Shown here one piece after another: positions 8,445 to 17,057 of a DNA stretch of 64,000 bases (positions within the stretch are counted from its first letter, which is position 1; each line of letters begins with the position of its first letter). Location of the stretch: assembly GCF_900187115.1 (NCBI RefSeq), contig NZ_LT906455.1:496001-560000 (forward strand), written 5' to 3'. The notes below the pieces were generated by a model that saw only the letters and a program-made list of their open reading frames with translations, did not search any database and was not told where the DNA came from. The DNA is from Aliarcobacter butzleri. Its GTDB lineage: Bacteria > Campylobacterota > Campylobacteria > Campylobacterales > Arcobacteraceae. The position numbers and the translations under genes were made by a program.

Positions 8445-9635
8445 TTATTTTACAAGATTAAATGTATCTTGAGCAATAACTAATTCTTCATTTGTAGGAA
8501 TTACAAAAATTTTCGTTTTTGAACTCTCTTTATTAATTTCTCTAATTTGATGGTTTTTTATTTGATTTTTATCTTTATCAATTTCTACTCCCATAAACTC
8601 TAAGTTATGACAGACTTTTTCTCTTACTATGTCAGAATTTTCTCCTATTCCAGCAGTAAAGCAAATAGCATCAACTCCTCCAAGTAATCCAGCATAAGAG
8701 CATACATATTTTTTTACTCTATTACACATCATATCTATTGTAACTTGTGCTCTTTGATCTCCATCATTTGCCGCGCTTATAATTTCTCTTAAATCTGAAC
8801 TAATACCAGAAACTCCTAATATTCCTGATTTTTTATTTAAATAATCAATTATTTGATGAGTATTCATATCTTTTTTATCCATTAGATATGGAATTATTCC
8901 TGGGTCTATATCTCCACTTCTTGTTCCCATCATTAAGCCTCCAAGTGGAGTTAATCCCATAGTTGTATTTACAGATTTTCCATCTTTTATTGCACATACA
9001 GAAGAGCCATTTCCTAAATGACAAACTATAATTTTTGAATCTTTTTTATTTCCTAAAAGTTTTATAGCTTGTTGAGAAACAAAAAAGTGACTTGTCCCAT
9101 GAAATCCATATTTTCTTAAATGATGTTCAGTATAATCTTCATGTGGAACTGGGAATAGAAAATGTATTTCAGGCATTGTTTGGTGAAATGCAGTATCAAA
9201 TACAGCTACATTTGGAACTTTTGGTAATAATTGCATACAGATTTTCATTCCTAAAATATTTGCAGGATTATGTAAAGGTGCAAGAGGAATAGCTTCTTCA
9301 ATTTTTTTTATAACTTTTTCTGTAACTAAAGTAGATTCTTTAAAGTATTCTCCTCCATGAGCAACTCTATGTCCAATAGCTTGAATTTCATCAATAGAAT
9401 TTATTACTTTTGTATCACCTTTTGTTAAAGTTTCTAAAATAAGTTCAATTGCTTCTTTATGTGTTGGAATAGGAGCTTCCATTGTTAATTTTCTATTTTC
9501 ATCAATAACTTGTTTTAAAATACCATCAATTCCAATTCTTTCAACTAAGCCACTTGCTTTTAATTCTTGTGTTTTTGCATCTATCAATTGATATTTTAAT
9601 GAGGAAGACCCTGCATTTAATACAAATACTAACAT
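8445..9635 (-). CDS. ackA: Acetate kinase paralogue 3
   Basis: This third acetate kinase (396 residues) is closest to the paralogue at 6155-7345. It keeps NAGSSSLKYQL, HRVAHGGEYF, FDTAFHQTMPE, GNGSSV and FTAGIGEN. It is the only one of the three with the consensus GTRSGDIDPG segment. Its ATG, with AAGGA upstream, lies 20 bases after the stop of the exonuclease gene at 9656-10264, so it is probably the last gene of a DUF294-exonuclease-kinase unit. That placement ties a kinase to the symporter module rather than to pta. Confidence 0.93.
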   Translation of the reverse strand: MLVFVLNAGSSSLKYQLIDAKTQELKASGLVERIGIDGILKQVIDENRKLTMEAPIPTHKEAIELILETLTKGDTKVINSIDEIQAIGHRVAHGGEYFKESTLVTEKVIKKIEEAIPLAPLHNPANILGMKICMQLLPKVPNVAVFDTAFHQTMPEIHFLFPVPHEDYTEHHLRKYGFHGTSHFFVSQQAIKLLGNKKDSKIIVCHLGNGSSVCAIKDGKSVNTTMGLTPLGGLMMGTRSGDIDPGIIPYLMDKKDMNTHQIIDYLNKKSGILGVSGISSDLREIISAANDGDQRAQVTIDMMCNRVKKYVCSYAGLLGGVDAICFTAGIGENSDIVREKVCHNLEFMGVEIDKDKNQIKNHQIREINKESSKTKIFVIPTNEELVIAQDTFNLVK

Positions 9636-9655
9636 TATTATTTTTCCTTCGTTTA

Positions 9656-10264
9656 TTATGCTATATTTTTTAGTTTTATAAAAATCATAGCAGTCATTAA
9701 TGCATCATTAAATGCATCATGTTTACCAAGACTTGGTATTTCTAGTTCTTCCATAATCGAATTAAATCTTAAATCTATATGCCCTTGAGGAATTATTTCT
9801 ATTTTATAATCGTGGTATATTTCTGAGACTTCAAGAGTTTTATTAGGAAGAGTTATTCCAAGTTTTGGTTTAAGATATTTGTTTATCATAGAGATATCAA
9901 ACTCTAAAAAATATCCAACTAAAGTTCTATTACCTATAAATTCTAAAAATTCTTCAATAACCAAATCTATATCATTTGCGTTATTTAAATCACATTCTCT
10001 AATATGATGAACTTTTATAGCTTCAGCTTGAAGTTTAGTTTTTGGTTTTATAAACTTGACAAATTTTTTACTAGATATAATAGTATTATCTTTTATTATC
10101 ACCGCGCCTATGGAGATAATATCGTCTTTTTTAGGATTAAGACCTGTAGTTTCACAGTCAAAACAAACATATTCATCCTTTATTTGTGAATCTTCAAATA
10201 GATATAAATATTTTTTATCTTTTAGATTTTTTTTATTAAAATAGTTTTTTATATTTCTAAACAT
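9656..10264 (-). CDS. DEDDh 3'-5' exonuclease (DnaQ/PolC epsilon-like), copy A
   Basis: This 202-residue cytosolic protein has an N-terminal lysine-rich stretch and then an RNase T/DnaQ fold. FDCETTGL supplies the first Asp and Glu, FLEFDISMI the third acidic residue, and GKHDAFNDA the His and final Asp of a DEDDh exonuclease. It overlaps the end of the DUF294 gene by 8 bases, so the pair is translationally coupled. A paralogue at 16446-17057 stands in the same relation to a second DUF294 gene. This pairing next to acetate-type symporters is also known from other proteobacteria, but the exonuclease's role there is unclear. Confidence 0.88.
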   Translation of the reverse strand: MFRNIKNYFNKKNLKDKKYLYLFEDSQIKDEYVCFDCETTGLNPKKDDIISIGAVIIKDNTIISSKKFVKFIKPKTKLQAEAIKVHHIRECDLNNANDIDLVIEEFLEFIGNRTLVGYFLEFDISMINKYLKPKLGITLPNKTLEVSEIYHDYKIEIIPQGHIDLRFNSIMEELEIPSLGKHDAFNDALMTAMIFIKLKNIA

Positions 10265-12098
10265 AGTTTAACTTGAAATGAAATTCTAAATTTTTCTTTA
10301 ATTTATTTATTATTTTAAAAGAGTCTTTTAATAACTCTTTTTCCATCTTGTTTAAATTGTTTGGATTTATATAGTTATCAATAGCTAAATTTTTGTCTAA
10401 TTTTGCTAAGTTTGATTTTAGTTTTAAGTTTAATAAGAAGTTAAAAGCCATAATTAACTCTTTTGCCATCTCATTTTCAAGAACACCTAATTCTTGAAGT
10501 TTATTTATTCTTTTTATTGTATTTGTGTTTAAAACTCTATTTTCTAAACATAAAGACCTTATTCCTTGAACAAGAATAAATATTCCACCTCTTTTTATAT
10601 CAATCTCATCTTTGTGTTTTTCATCTTTACTATTAAAAACAAAACCATCAAAAAATCCTAAAGGAACATCAAAACTTGATATTACTTTTGCAAAATGAGC
10701 ATAAAAAGTTTGAGAATTAGAAGATACTTTAAATAGATACTCTTTTAACTCTTTTATCATTTTTATGTCTCCAGATACACAAAGTGCATCATAGAAAATT
10801 GCAATATTCATAAAATTATCTCCACTTGGTTCGTTTACCCAAGTAAAAATAAGTTCTTTAAAATCAGAAATTTTTCTACACCAATAAGGATTTGAAATCA
10901 TAATATTTCCTTCACATCTAGGAAAACCAAAATCTACTAATGTTTCAGTGAAATTTTGTGTGAAATTTTTTAACTCTTCATCGCTTATTGTGCAATCATC
11001 TGAAATGATTAAAGCATTATCTTGGTCAGTTCTTAAGATTTGTTCACCTCTTCCTTCACTTCCCATTACAACTAAACATGATTTTTCACTTAACTCTTTT
11101 GGTGCTAAGATTTTGTATAACTTATCTAAAAGTTTTTTATTTAATTGATTTATCAATCTTGATACGAAATCAATCTTTACACCTTTTGCATTTAGTGATT
11201 TAATAATTTTTATAAAAGATAAAGAGGCTTCTTTTAACTCTTCAACTGTTTCAGCTTTTACTATTTGATTTGATACAGAAAAGATATTTGTAGCAAAGAA
11301 TGAAGATAAAGAGATTTGGTCAAGTATTCCAATAATTTGATTTTTATCATTTTTTACTACAACTCTTTTTAATCCATGTTTTGCCATCATAAGTTGAGCA
11401 TTAAATAAAAAATCATTTTCATCTATATAAATAAGACCTTTTGTAGCTATTTTTACTACTTTATCATCAAAATCCATTCTATTTAAAATAACTTTTTGTC
11501 TAAAATCAGAATCTGTAACTATGTACATTTCGTCATTTTCATCTTTTAATAAAATAGTTGGGATTTTCTCTTTTTTTATTATTGAAGCAGCTTCAAAAAT
11601 TGTCTTTTCAGTATCGATAATAACAGCTTTATGTATTCTTGCATCTTTAACTTTTGCAATCATAATATTTGCCATTTCTCTGTTTTTTTCATGTAAAATA
11701 TTGTTGTTTAATTTTTCAGAAATTGATTGAAAAAAGTATTTTTCTAACTCAATATTTCCATGAAGTATTTTTATAAAAACTTCTCTTGGTAAAATATAAC
11801 AAATAGTCTCTTCTGCTGTCACAAAACTATTTTTTGAAAAACTTTCAATTAAAGAAATAGAATCAAAAATTTCATTTTTTGAATAAACACTCAATACTTC
11901 ATCATCTTGTTTTTCTTGTACTAAACCTTTTAGGATAAAGTATAAAAATTTAGGAGAACTTTCTTGTGCTTGAATAATTTGATTTTCTTTAAAATAGACA
12001 ATATCAAGACTTTCAACAAAATCATCAAGTTCATTAGCAGTTAAATTTTCAAATGGATGAATTGAAGAAATAAAACTTTTTTGTTCTAAGATACTCAT
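10257..12098 (-). CDS. cNMP-binding/CBS/DUF294 nucleotidyltransferase-like protein, copy A
   Basis: This 613-residue regulatory protein has an N-terminal cyclic-nucleotide-binding-like domain (about 10-125). A CBS pair follows (about 150-275), then a GlnD-like nucleotidyltransferase domain whose GSEGRGEQ and TDQDNAL motifs lie near residues 345-365, and a C-terminal helical domain. Similar proteins occur beside acetate/SSS symporters and are thought to modulate transport or signalling by nucleotidylation; that function is not established. It starts 50 bases after the actP1 stop, with the hairpin 12119-12141 in between and AAGGA before the ATG. Copy B lies at 17057-18877. Confidence 0.9.
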   Translation of the reverse strand: MSILEQKSFISSIHPFENLTANELDDFVESLDIVYFKENQIIQAQESSPKFLYFILKGLVQEKQDDEVLSVYSKNEIFDSISLIESFSKNSFVTAEETICYILPREVFIKILHGNIELEKYFFQSISEKLNNNILHEKNREMANIMIAKVKDARIHKAVIIDTEKTIFEAASIIKKEKIPTILLKDENDEMYIVTDSDFRQKVILNRMDFDDKVVKIATKGLIYIDENDFLFNAQLMMAKHGLKRVVVKNDKNQIIGILDQISLSSFFATNIFSVSNQIVKAETVEELKEASLSFIKIIKSLNAKGVKIDFVSRLINQLNKKLLDKLYKILAPKELSEKSCLVVMGSEGRGEQILRTDQDNALIISDDCTISDEELKNFTQNFTETLVDFGFPRCEGNIMISNPYWCRKISDFKELIFTWVNEPSGDNFMNIAIFYDALCVSGDIKMIKELKEYLFKVSSNSQTFYAHFAKVISSFDVPLGFFDGFVFNSKDEKHKDEIDIKRGGIFILVQGIRSLCLENRVLNTNTIKRINKLQELGVLENEMAKELIMAFNFLLNLKLKSNLAKLDKNLAIDNYINPNNLNKMEKELLKDSFKIINKLKKNLEFHFKLNYV

Positions 12099-12118
12099 AA
12101 ATGTCCTTTTTAAAGAAA

Positions 12119-12141
12119 ATCAAAGGATAAAATCCTTTGAT
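12119..12141 (-). terminator. Hairpin between actP1 and DUF294 copy A
   Basis: A 10-bp perfect stem (ATCAAAGGAT / ATCCTTTGAT) with a 3-base loop is followed on the minus strand by TTTCTTT. It probably attenuates rather than fully separates actP1 from the DUF294 gene, because no clear promoter lies between them. Confidence 0.65.
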
Positions 12142-12148
12142 AAAAATA

Positions 12149-13816
12149 TTAGTGTGAAACAGCTCCTGCCGCACCAATACCTGTATTAGCTCTAATATTT
12201 TGACCTCTAAATAAAGCTCTTTCTTTTATAGCTTTTTCAGAGTTATCAATTTTAGAGAAGAACCAAATAGAAACAAATGCTACTGTTACAGAAAATAGTG
12301 CAGGGTGTGCATAAGGAAATATTGCTTTTTCATTTCCTAAAATTTGAACCCAAACATTTGGTCCCAAAATTACAAGTACAACAGCAGTAATTAATCCCAT
12401 AAATCCACCAATAAATGCGCCTCTTGTAGTTAATTGGCTCCAATAAATTGATAAAAATAAAATAGGAAAATTAGCACTTGCTGCAATACCAAAAGCAAGA
12501 CCAACCATATATGCAATATTTTGTGATTCAAATGCGATACCTAAAGTAACACCAACAATTCCTACAATAATAACTGTGATTTTAGATATTTTTACAACTT
12601 GTTCATCTGTTGCATTAGGATTTATAACATTTGCATAAATATCATGTGAAATAGCACTTGCTCCTGCAAGTGTTAAACCTGAAACAACCGCTAAAATAGT
12701 AGCAAATGCAACTGCAGAGATAAATCCTAAGAAAGCATTTCCTCCTAACATATGTGATAAGTGAACAGAAGCCATATTACTTCCACCAAATAATTTCCCA
12801 CCATCAAGATATGCTTTTGCTCCGTCAAAATATTGAGCACCTTCTGCTGTATTTAAAAAAGCAATTGCTCCAAATCCAACAATAGTAATAATAATCCAAA
12901 AATATGCTACGAAACCAGTTGCATAAACAACAGATTTTCTTGCTTCTTTTGCATTTCCAACTGTAAAAAATCTCATTAAAACGTGAGGAAGACCAGCAGT
13001 TCCAAGCATTAAAGCCATACCTAAAGAAATTGCTGAAATTGGGTCTGATAAAAATCCACCTGGTTTTAAAATAGCTTCACCATTCTTATGATGTTCAACA
13101 GCTTGAACAGCTAAAGACTCAAAAGAGAAGTCGAAGTGATATAAAATCATAACGGCCATAAACGAAACACCAGATAATAGTAAAATAGCTTTGATAATTT
13201 GTACCCAAGTAGTAGCAAGCATTCCACCAAATGTTACATAAATAATCATCAATGCTCCAACCATAAATACAGCATATTCATATTCCATTCCAAATAAAAT
13301 TTGGATAAGTTTACCTGCTCCTACCATTTGTGCGATTAAGTATAAAACAACAACAGAAAGTGAACCAAATGCCGCTAAAGTTCTTATCTCTTTTTGACCT
13401 AATCTATAAGCAGCGATATCTGCAAAAGTAAATTTACCTAAATTTCTTAATTTTTCAGCCATAAAAAATAAAATTACAGGCCAACCAACTAAAAACGAAA
13501 CAGCATAAATAACACCATCATATCCACTCATATAAATAAGTCCAGATACTCCTAAAAATGCAGCAGCAGACATATAATCACCTGCAATTGCTAAACCATT
13601 TTGGAAACCACTTATTCCTCCACCAGCTGTATAAAAATCTGAAGCAGATTTAGTTTTTCTTGCTGCCCAATAAGTAATTCCTAAAGTTCCAGCAATAAAT
13701 ACAAAAAACATAATAATTGCAGGAATATTTAAATCTCTTTTCCCCTCGAAAGTTGCATCACCCGCTGCAAAAAGCGATATTGCAAAGATAGAAATTAGTG
13801 CTAAAACTTTCAACAT
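12149..13816 (-). CDS. actP: Cation/acetate symporter, paralogue 1
   Basis: This sodium:solute symporter family protein (555 residues) has an N-terminal signal-like segment and about 13 membrane helices. The [20 protein letters not shown] region is characteristic of ActP and holds substrate- and cation-binding residues. It probably imports acetate or related monocarboxylates across the inner membrane. The start shares one base with the stop of the upstream DUF485 gene, the usual yjcH-actP coupling. It closely resembles the symporter at 14357-16006, including the C-terminal GIGA-GAVSH ending, so the two arose by duplication. Confidence 0.93.
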   Translation of the reverse strand: MLKVLALISIFAISLFAAGDATFEGKRDLNIPAIIMFFVFIAGTLGITYWAARKTKSASDFYTAGGGISGFQNGLAIAGDYMSAAAFLGVSGLIYMSGYDGVIYAVSFLVGWPVILFFMAEKLRNLGKFTFADIAAYRLGQKEIRTLAAFGSLSVVVLYLIAQMVGAGKLIQILFGMEYEYAVFMVGALMIIYVTFGGMLATTWVQIIKAILLLSGVSFMAVMILYHFDFSFESLAVQAVEHHKNGEAILKPGGFLSDPISAISLGMALMLGTAGLPHVLMRFFTVGNAKEARKSVVYATGFVAYFWIIITIVGFGAIAFLNTAEGAQYFDGAKAYLDGGKLFGGSNMASVHLSHMLGGNAFLGFISAVAFATILAVVSGLTLAGASAISHDIYANVINPNATDEQVVKISKITVIIVGIVGVTLGIAFESQNIAYMVGLAFGIAASANFPILFLSIYWSQLTTRGAFIGGFMGLITAVVLVILGPNVWVQILGNEKAIFPYAHPALFSVTVAFVSIWFFSKIDNSEKAIKERALFRGQNIRANTGIGAAGAVSH

Positions 13817-14130
13817 TATAATAAATCCTTTACATCTTTTTTAATTTGAGTTGTTAAATCTTCAAATTCTGTATTTGCTCGTCTTACATAAATTAGAGTT
13901 GTTAAAAAACTTATTATTAATATTGCGAATGCAATAGGAATTGCTATAGTTGTTACACCATCTCCAATCTTTGTAGCAAATAACTCTTTGTCAAATGCAA
14001 CGATTGATATATAACCATAAAACATTATTAACACAAAAAAGCCAAGTTTAAGTGCTAGACTATTTCTTTTTGAAACTAACTCTATATATTTTGGGTTAGA
14101 TTCAATCCTTTCAATTAATTTTTCATTCAT
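13816..14130 (-). CDS. DUF485 small membrane protein, ActP partner 1
   Basis: This 104-residue protein has two membrane helices (about 28-48 and 62-84) flanked by charged ends, matching the DUF485/YjcH family that is encoded directly before actP. It starts with a good AGGAG site. Its stop overlaps the actP1 start by one base, so the subunits are probably made in equal amounts. A paralogue is at 16006-16317. Confidence 0.9.
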   Translation of the reverse strand: MNEKLIERIESNPKYIELVSKRNSLALKLGFFVLIMFYGYISIVAFDKELFATKIGDGVTTIAIPIAFAILIISFLTTLIYVRRANTEFEDLTTQIKKDVKDLL

Positions 14131-14178
14131 TCCTTCTCCTTAGTTTTTTATTTAAAATATAAATAAAAAGATAATTTG

Positions 14179-14205
14179 ATTATACAAACTAAATTTAGAT
14201 TTGTA
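14179..14205 (-). promoter_or_regulatory. Promoter and dyad upstream of DUF485-actP1
   Basis: The minus strand has TATAAT at 14179-14184. A near-perfect dyad (TACAAA, CTAAATTTAG, one extra base, TTTGTA) spans 14183-14205, overlapping the -10 edge and the spacer. This position would suit a repressor. The TGCTAT operator of the other acetate units is absent here. Confidence 0.4.
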
Positions 14206-14316
14206 TTTATTAAAACAAAAAAATAGAATCAAAAAAATATAAAAATGGTAGAAATGTAACAAAAAAATAATATTTTAATTATTATATTTAATTATAATTA
14301 TTAAGGTATTTTTAAA

Positions 14317-14352
14317 GAATAAAAATACTAAAGAGAAAATCTCTTTAGTATT
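14317..14352 (-). terminator. Rho-independent terminator of actP2
   Basis: A 13-bp perfect stem (AATACTAAAGAGA / TCTCTTTAGTATT) with an AAA loop starts 4 bases beyond the actP2 stop. It is followed on the minus strand by TTTTTATTCTTT, so it has all the features of an intrinsic terminator. Confidence 0.85.
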
Positions 14353-14356
14353 AAGA

Positions 14357-16006
14357 TTAGTGAGAAACAGCTCCGTCAGCACCAATCCCAGTTTCAGCTC
14401 TAATTTTTTGAGCTTCAAATCCAGATTTATCTTCTTCTGCTCTAGCTGAACTATCAGTAATAGAGAAGAACCAAATACCAATAAATGCTGCAAGTATAGA
14501 GAATAATGCAGGTTGTGTATAAGGGAATATTGCTTTTTCAAATCCAAAGATATCAACCCATACAGTTTTACTTAATACAACTAGAACGATAGCTGTAAGA
14601 AGACCTAAGAATCCACCAATAAATGCACCTCTTGTTGTTAATTTTGACCAATAGATTGATAAAATTAATATTGGGAAGTTAGCTGATGCAGCAATAGCAA
14701 AAGCAAGACCAACCATGAATGCAATATTTTGTTTTTCAAATGCAAACCCTAGTAAAATCGCAACGATACCAATAACTAAAACTGTTCTTTTAGAAACTTT
14801 CATCTCTTCAGCATCTGTAGCTTGACCTTTTCTAATAACGATTGCATATAAGTCGTGTGCAATAGAGTTAGAAGCAGCTAATGTAAGTCCTGCAACAACC
14901 GCTAAGATTGTAGCAAATGATACAGCAGCAATAAATCCTAAGAAAATATCTCCACCAACAGCTTGTGATAAGTGAACAGCAGCCATGTTATTTCCACCGA
15001 TTATACCTTTAAGATCGATTACACCATCTTTAAAGTAAGCAGCACCTTCAGGGCTTAATAAGAAAACAATTGCACCTAAACCAACAACACCAATGATTAA
15101 ATAGAAGTAACCAATAAATGCAGTTGCGTAAACAACAGATTTTCTAGCTTCTTTTGCATTACCAACTGTAAAGAATCTCATAAGAATATGAGGTAATCCA
15201 GCAGTTCCAAGCATTAATGCTAGTCCTAATGATACAGCCGAAACTGGATCAGCAACGAATGGTCCTGGTTTTAATATAGCATCAGCTTTTGGGTGCATAC
15301 TAACAGCTTGAGCTGCTAATTCTCCAAACGAGAAACCATAATGAGAAAGAACCATAATAGCAATAAATGTTACTCCTGATAGAAGTAATACAGCTTTAAT
15401 AATTTGTACCCAAGTAGTTGCAAGCATACCACCAAAAGTTACATAAATAATCATTAAAGCACCAACTATTACAACTGACCAACCATAAGGAATGTGGAAT
15501 AATAATTCGATTAATTTTCCAGCTCCAACCATTTGAGCAATTAAATAGAAAGTTACAACTGTTAAAGAACCAAATGCAGCAAGAATTCTGATTTTTTGTT
15601 GATCAAGTCTATAAGCAGCAATATCTGTAAAGTTGAATTTACCTAAGTTTCTTAATTTTTCAGCCATTAAGAATAAAATAATTGGCCAACCAACTAAAAA
15701 TCCAATAGCATAAATCATACCATCAAATCCGTGTAGGAAAATCATTCCCGAAATACCAAGGAATGATGCAGCAGACATATAATCTCCAGCAATTGCTAGA
15801 CCATTTTGGAATCCTGTGATTCCTCCACCAGCAGTATAAAAATCTGAAGCAGATTTTGTTTTACTTGCAGCCCATTTTGTAATACCCATAGTTCCTACAA
15901 TAAATACGAAGAACATGATAACAGCGTTAATATTAACGGCACCCGCACCATCAGCTGCAAATAATGCTAATGATGATAAACCTAATAAAGTAAGTATTTT
16001 TAACAT
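14357..16006 (-). CDS. actP: Cation/acetate symporter, paralogue 2
   Basis: This 549-residue sodium:solute symporter is a close paralogue of the protein at 12149-13816. It has the same signal-like N-terminus, the [20 protein letters not shown] block and a [10 protein letters not shown] ending. It probably imports acetate or another short-chain acid with a cation. It is coupled by a one-base overlap to its DUF485 partner and closed by a strong terminator. Unlike paralogue 1, its operon promoter carries the TGCTAT direct-repeat operator, so the two symporters are probably regulated differently. Confidence 0.93.
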   Translation of the reverse strand: MLKILTLLGLSSLALFAADGAGAVNINAVIMFFVFIVGTMGITKWAASKTKSASDFYTAGGGITGFQNGLAIAGDYMSAASFLGISGMIFLHGFDGMIYAIGFLVGWPIILFLMAEKLRNLGKFNFTDIAAYRLDQQKIRILAAFGSLTVVTFYLIAQMVGAGKLIELLFHIPYGWSVVIVGALMIIYVTFGGMLATTWVQIIKAVLLLSGVTFIAIMVLSHYGFSFGELAAQAVSMHPKADAILKPGPFVADPVSAVSLGLALMLGTAGLPHILMRFFTVGNAKEARKSVVYATAFIGYFYLIIGVVGLGAIVFLLSPEGAAYFKDGVIDLKGIIGGNNMAAVHLSQAVGGDIFLGFIAAVSFATILAVVAGLTLAASNSIAHDLYAIVIRKGQATDAEEMKVSKRTVLVIGIVAILLGFAFEKQNIAFMVGLAFAIAASANFPILILSIYWSKLTTRGAFIGGFLGLLTAIVLVVLSKTVWVDIFGFEKAIFPYTQPALFSILAAFIGIWFFSITDSSARAEEDKSGFEAQKIRAETGIGADGAVSH

Positions 16007-16317
16007 TATAAGATATCCTTTACATCATTTTTTATAGAAGTTTCTAAATCTTCAAACTCTCCATTTGCTCTTACAACGTAAATTAAAGTTGTAATAAATG
16101 AAATCACAATAATCGTAGCAGCAATAGGCCATGCAACAGTCATAACTTCACCAACTTTTGTAGCAAAAAACTCTTTATCAAATGCGATAGTTAAAACGAA
16201 ACCGTAGTAAATTACTAACATAAAGATTGCTAATTTAACAGCAAAAGAACTTCGTTTTGAAACAAGTTCAGCATATTTAGGATTAGCTTTAATCCTTTCT
16301 ACTAATTTGTTATCCAT
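16006..16317 (-). CDS. DUF485 small membrane protein, ActP partner 2
   Basis: This 103-residue protein with two membrane helices is a clear paralogue of the one at 13816-14130; both begin with the pattern LVERI or LIERI, then NPKY-ELVSKR. I chose the ATG at 16317 because TTTAGGAG lies 5 bases upstream and the paralogue starts at the same point. A longer frame opening at 16374 would run through the leader and into the operator region. It is the first gene of the actP2 unit. Confidence 0.9.
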   Translation of the reverse strand: MDNKLVERIKANPKYAELVSKRSSFAVKLAIFMLVIYYGFVLTIAFDKEFFATKVGEVMTVAWPIAATIIVISFITTLIYVVRANGEFEDLETSIKNDVKDIL

Positions 16318-16345
16318 TTTTTCTCCTAAAATAAGATTCATTGAA

Positions 16346-16378
16346 ATAGTAAAATATTTTAGTTGCAAAAACATAGCA
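16346..16378 (-). promoter_or_regulatory. OmpR/PhoB-type operator and -10 of DUF485-actP2
   Basis: On the minus strand TGCTAT (16373-16378), five bases, then TGCAAC (16362-16367, four of six matches) form the 11-bp repeat. Exactly 10 bases later is TACTAT (16346-16351) as the -10 box. Layout and spacing match the pta and DUF4212 promoters. Immediately upstream are T-rich direct repeats (16384-16406) and an 18-bp palindrome (16396-16413). Confidence 0.7.
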
Positions 16379-16383
16379 TTTCA

Positions 16384-16413
16384 AAAAAGTTTAAGAAAAA
16401 GTTTAAACTTTTT
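16384..16413 (-). repeat. Tandem TTAAACTTTTT repeat and palindrome upstream of the actP2 promoter
   Basis: On the minus strand TTAAACTTTTT occurs twice with a 12-base period (16396-16406 and 16384-16394). The upstream copy lies within an 18-bp perfect palindrome, AAAAAGTTTAAACTTTTT (16396-16413). It lies just upstream of the direct-repeat operator and may be a second regulatory site or an intrinsic T-tract element. Confidence 0.5.
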
Positions 16414-16445
16414 GTGAAAATATTGATTTTTAGGTATTTGAAGAG

Positions 16446-17057
16446 TTATTGATTTATAAATTGTTTTAGTTTTAAAAAGATCATAGATGTCATAATTGCA
16501 TCATTTAAAGCGTCATGTTTTCCAAGAACTGGAATATTTAGATTTTTCATAATAGTATCAAATTTCAAATCTATAAATCCGTAGTTACTTGTAGATTTTC
16601 TACTATCGTAATATATAGAAGATACTTCAATAGGTGTATTAGGAAGTTTAATACCAAGATATTTTTTTGTGTATTTAGAAATAATTGCCATATCAAACTC
16701 TATATAGTATCCAACTATTGGTCTTGAACCAATAAAATCCAATAATTGATAAATACCAATTTCTGGTTCTAATGCGTCATTTAAATCTATTTGTCTTAAG
16801 TGATGTACTTTTATAGATTCAATATTGATATCTTTTGAAGGTTTTAGAAAAATATTAAATGTTTTTCTCATCAATATTTTATTATCTTTTATTAAAACTG
16901 CCCCAATAGATAATATTTCATCTTTTTTAGGATTTAAGCCTGTTGTTTCACAATCTAAACTTACATATTCGTTTTGGGGTGGAGTTTCAAATAAAAAATC
17001 ATATTTTTTATTTTTTAACTGTTTTCTATTCCAATTTCTTAAAATATTTTTTAGCAT
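16446..17057 (-). CDS. DEDDh 3'-5' exonuclease (DnaQ/PolC epsilon-like), copy B
   Basis: This 203-residue paralogue of the protein at 9656-10264 has the same layout: a basic N-terminus, LDCETTGL, YIEFDMAII, and GKHDALNDA as the DEDDh active site. Its start shares one base with the stop of DUF294 copy B. It is the last gene of the DUF4212-symporter-DUF294-exonuclease unit and lies upstream of the actP2 promoter. Conservation of all catalytic residues in both copies argues that both are active nucleases; the substrate is unknown. Confidence 0.88.
   Translation of the reverse strand: MLKNILRNWNRKQLKNKKYDFLFETPPQNEYVSLDCETTGLNPKKDEILSIGAVLIKDNKILMRKTFNIFLKPSKDINIESIKVHHLRQIDLNDALEPEIGIYQLLDFIGSRPIVGYYIEFDMAIISKYTKKYLGIKLPNTPIEVSSIYYDSRKSTSNYGFIDLKFDTIMKNLNIPVLGKHDALNDAIMTSMIFLKLKQFINQ

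Noticed and set aside
14275-14556. Minus-strand frame of 93 codons at the end of actP2
   Set aside because: It overlaps actP2 in another frame and runs through its terminator.
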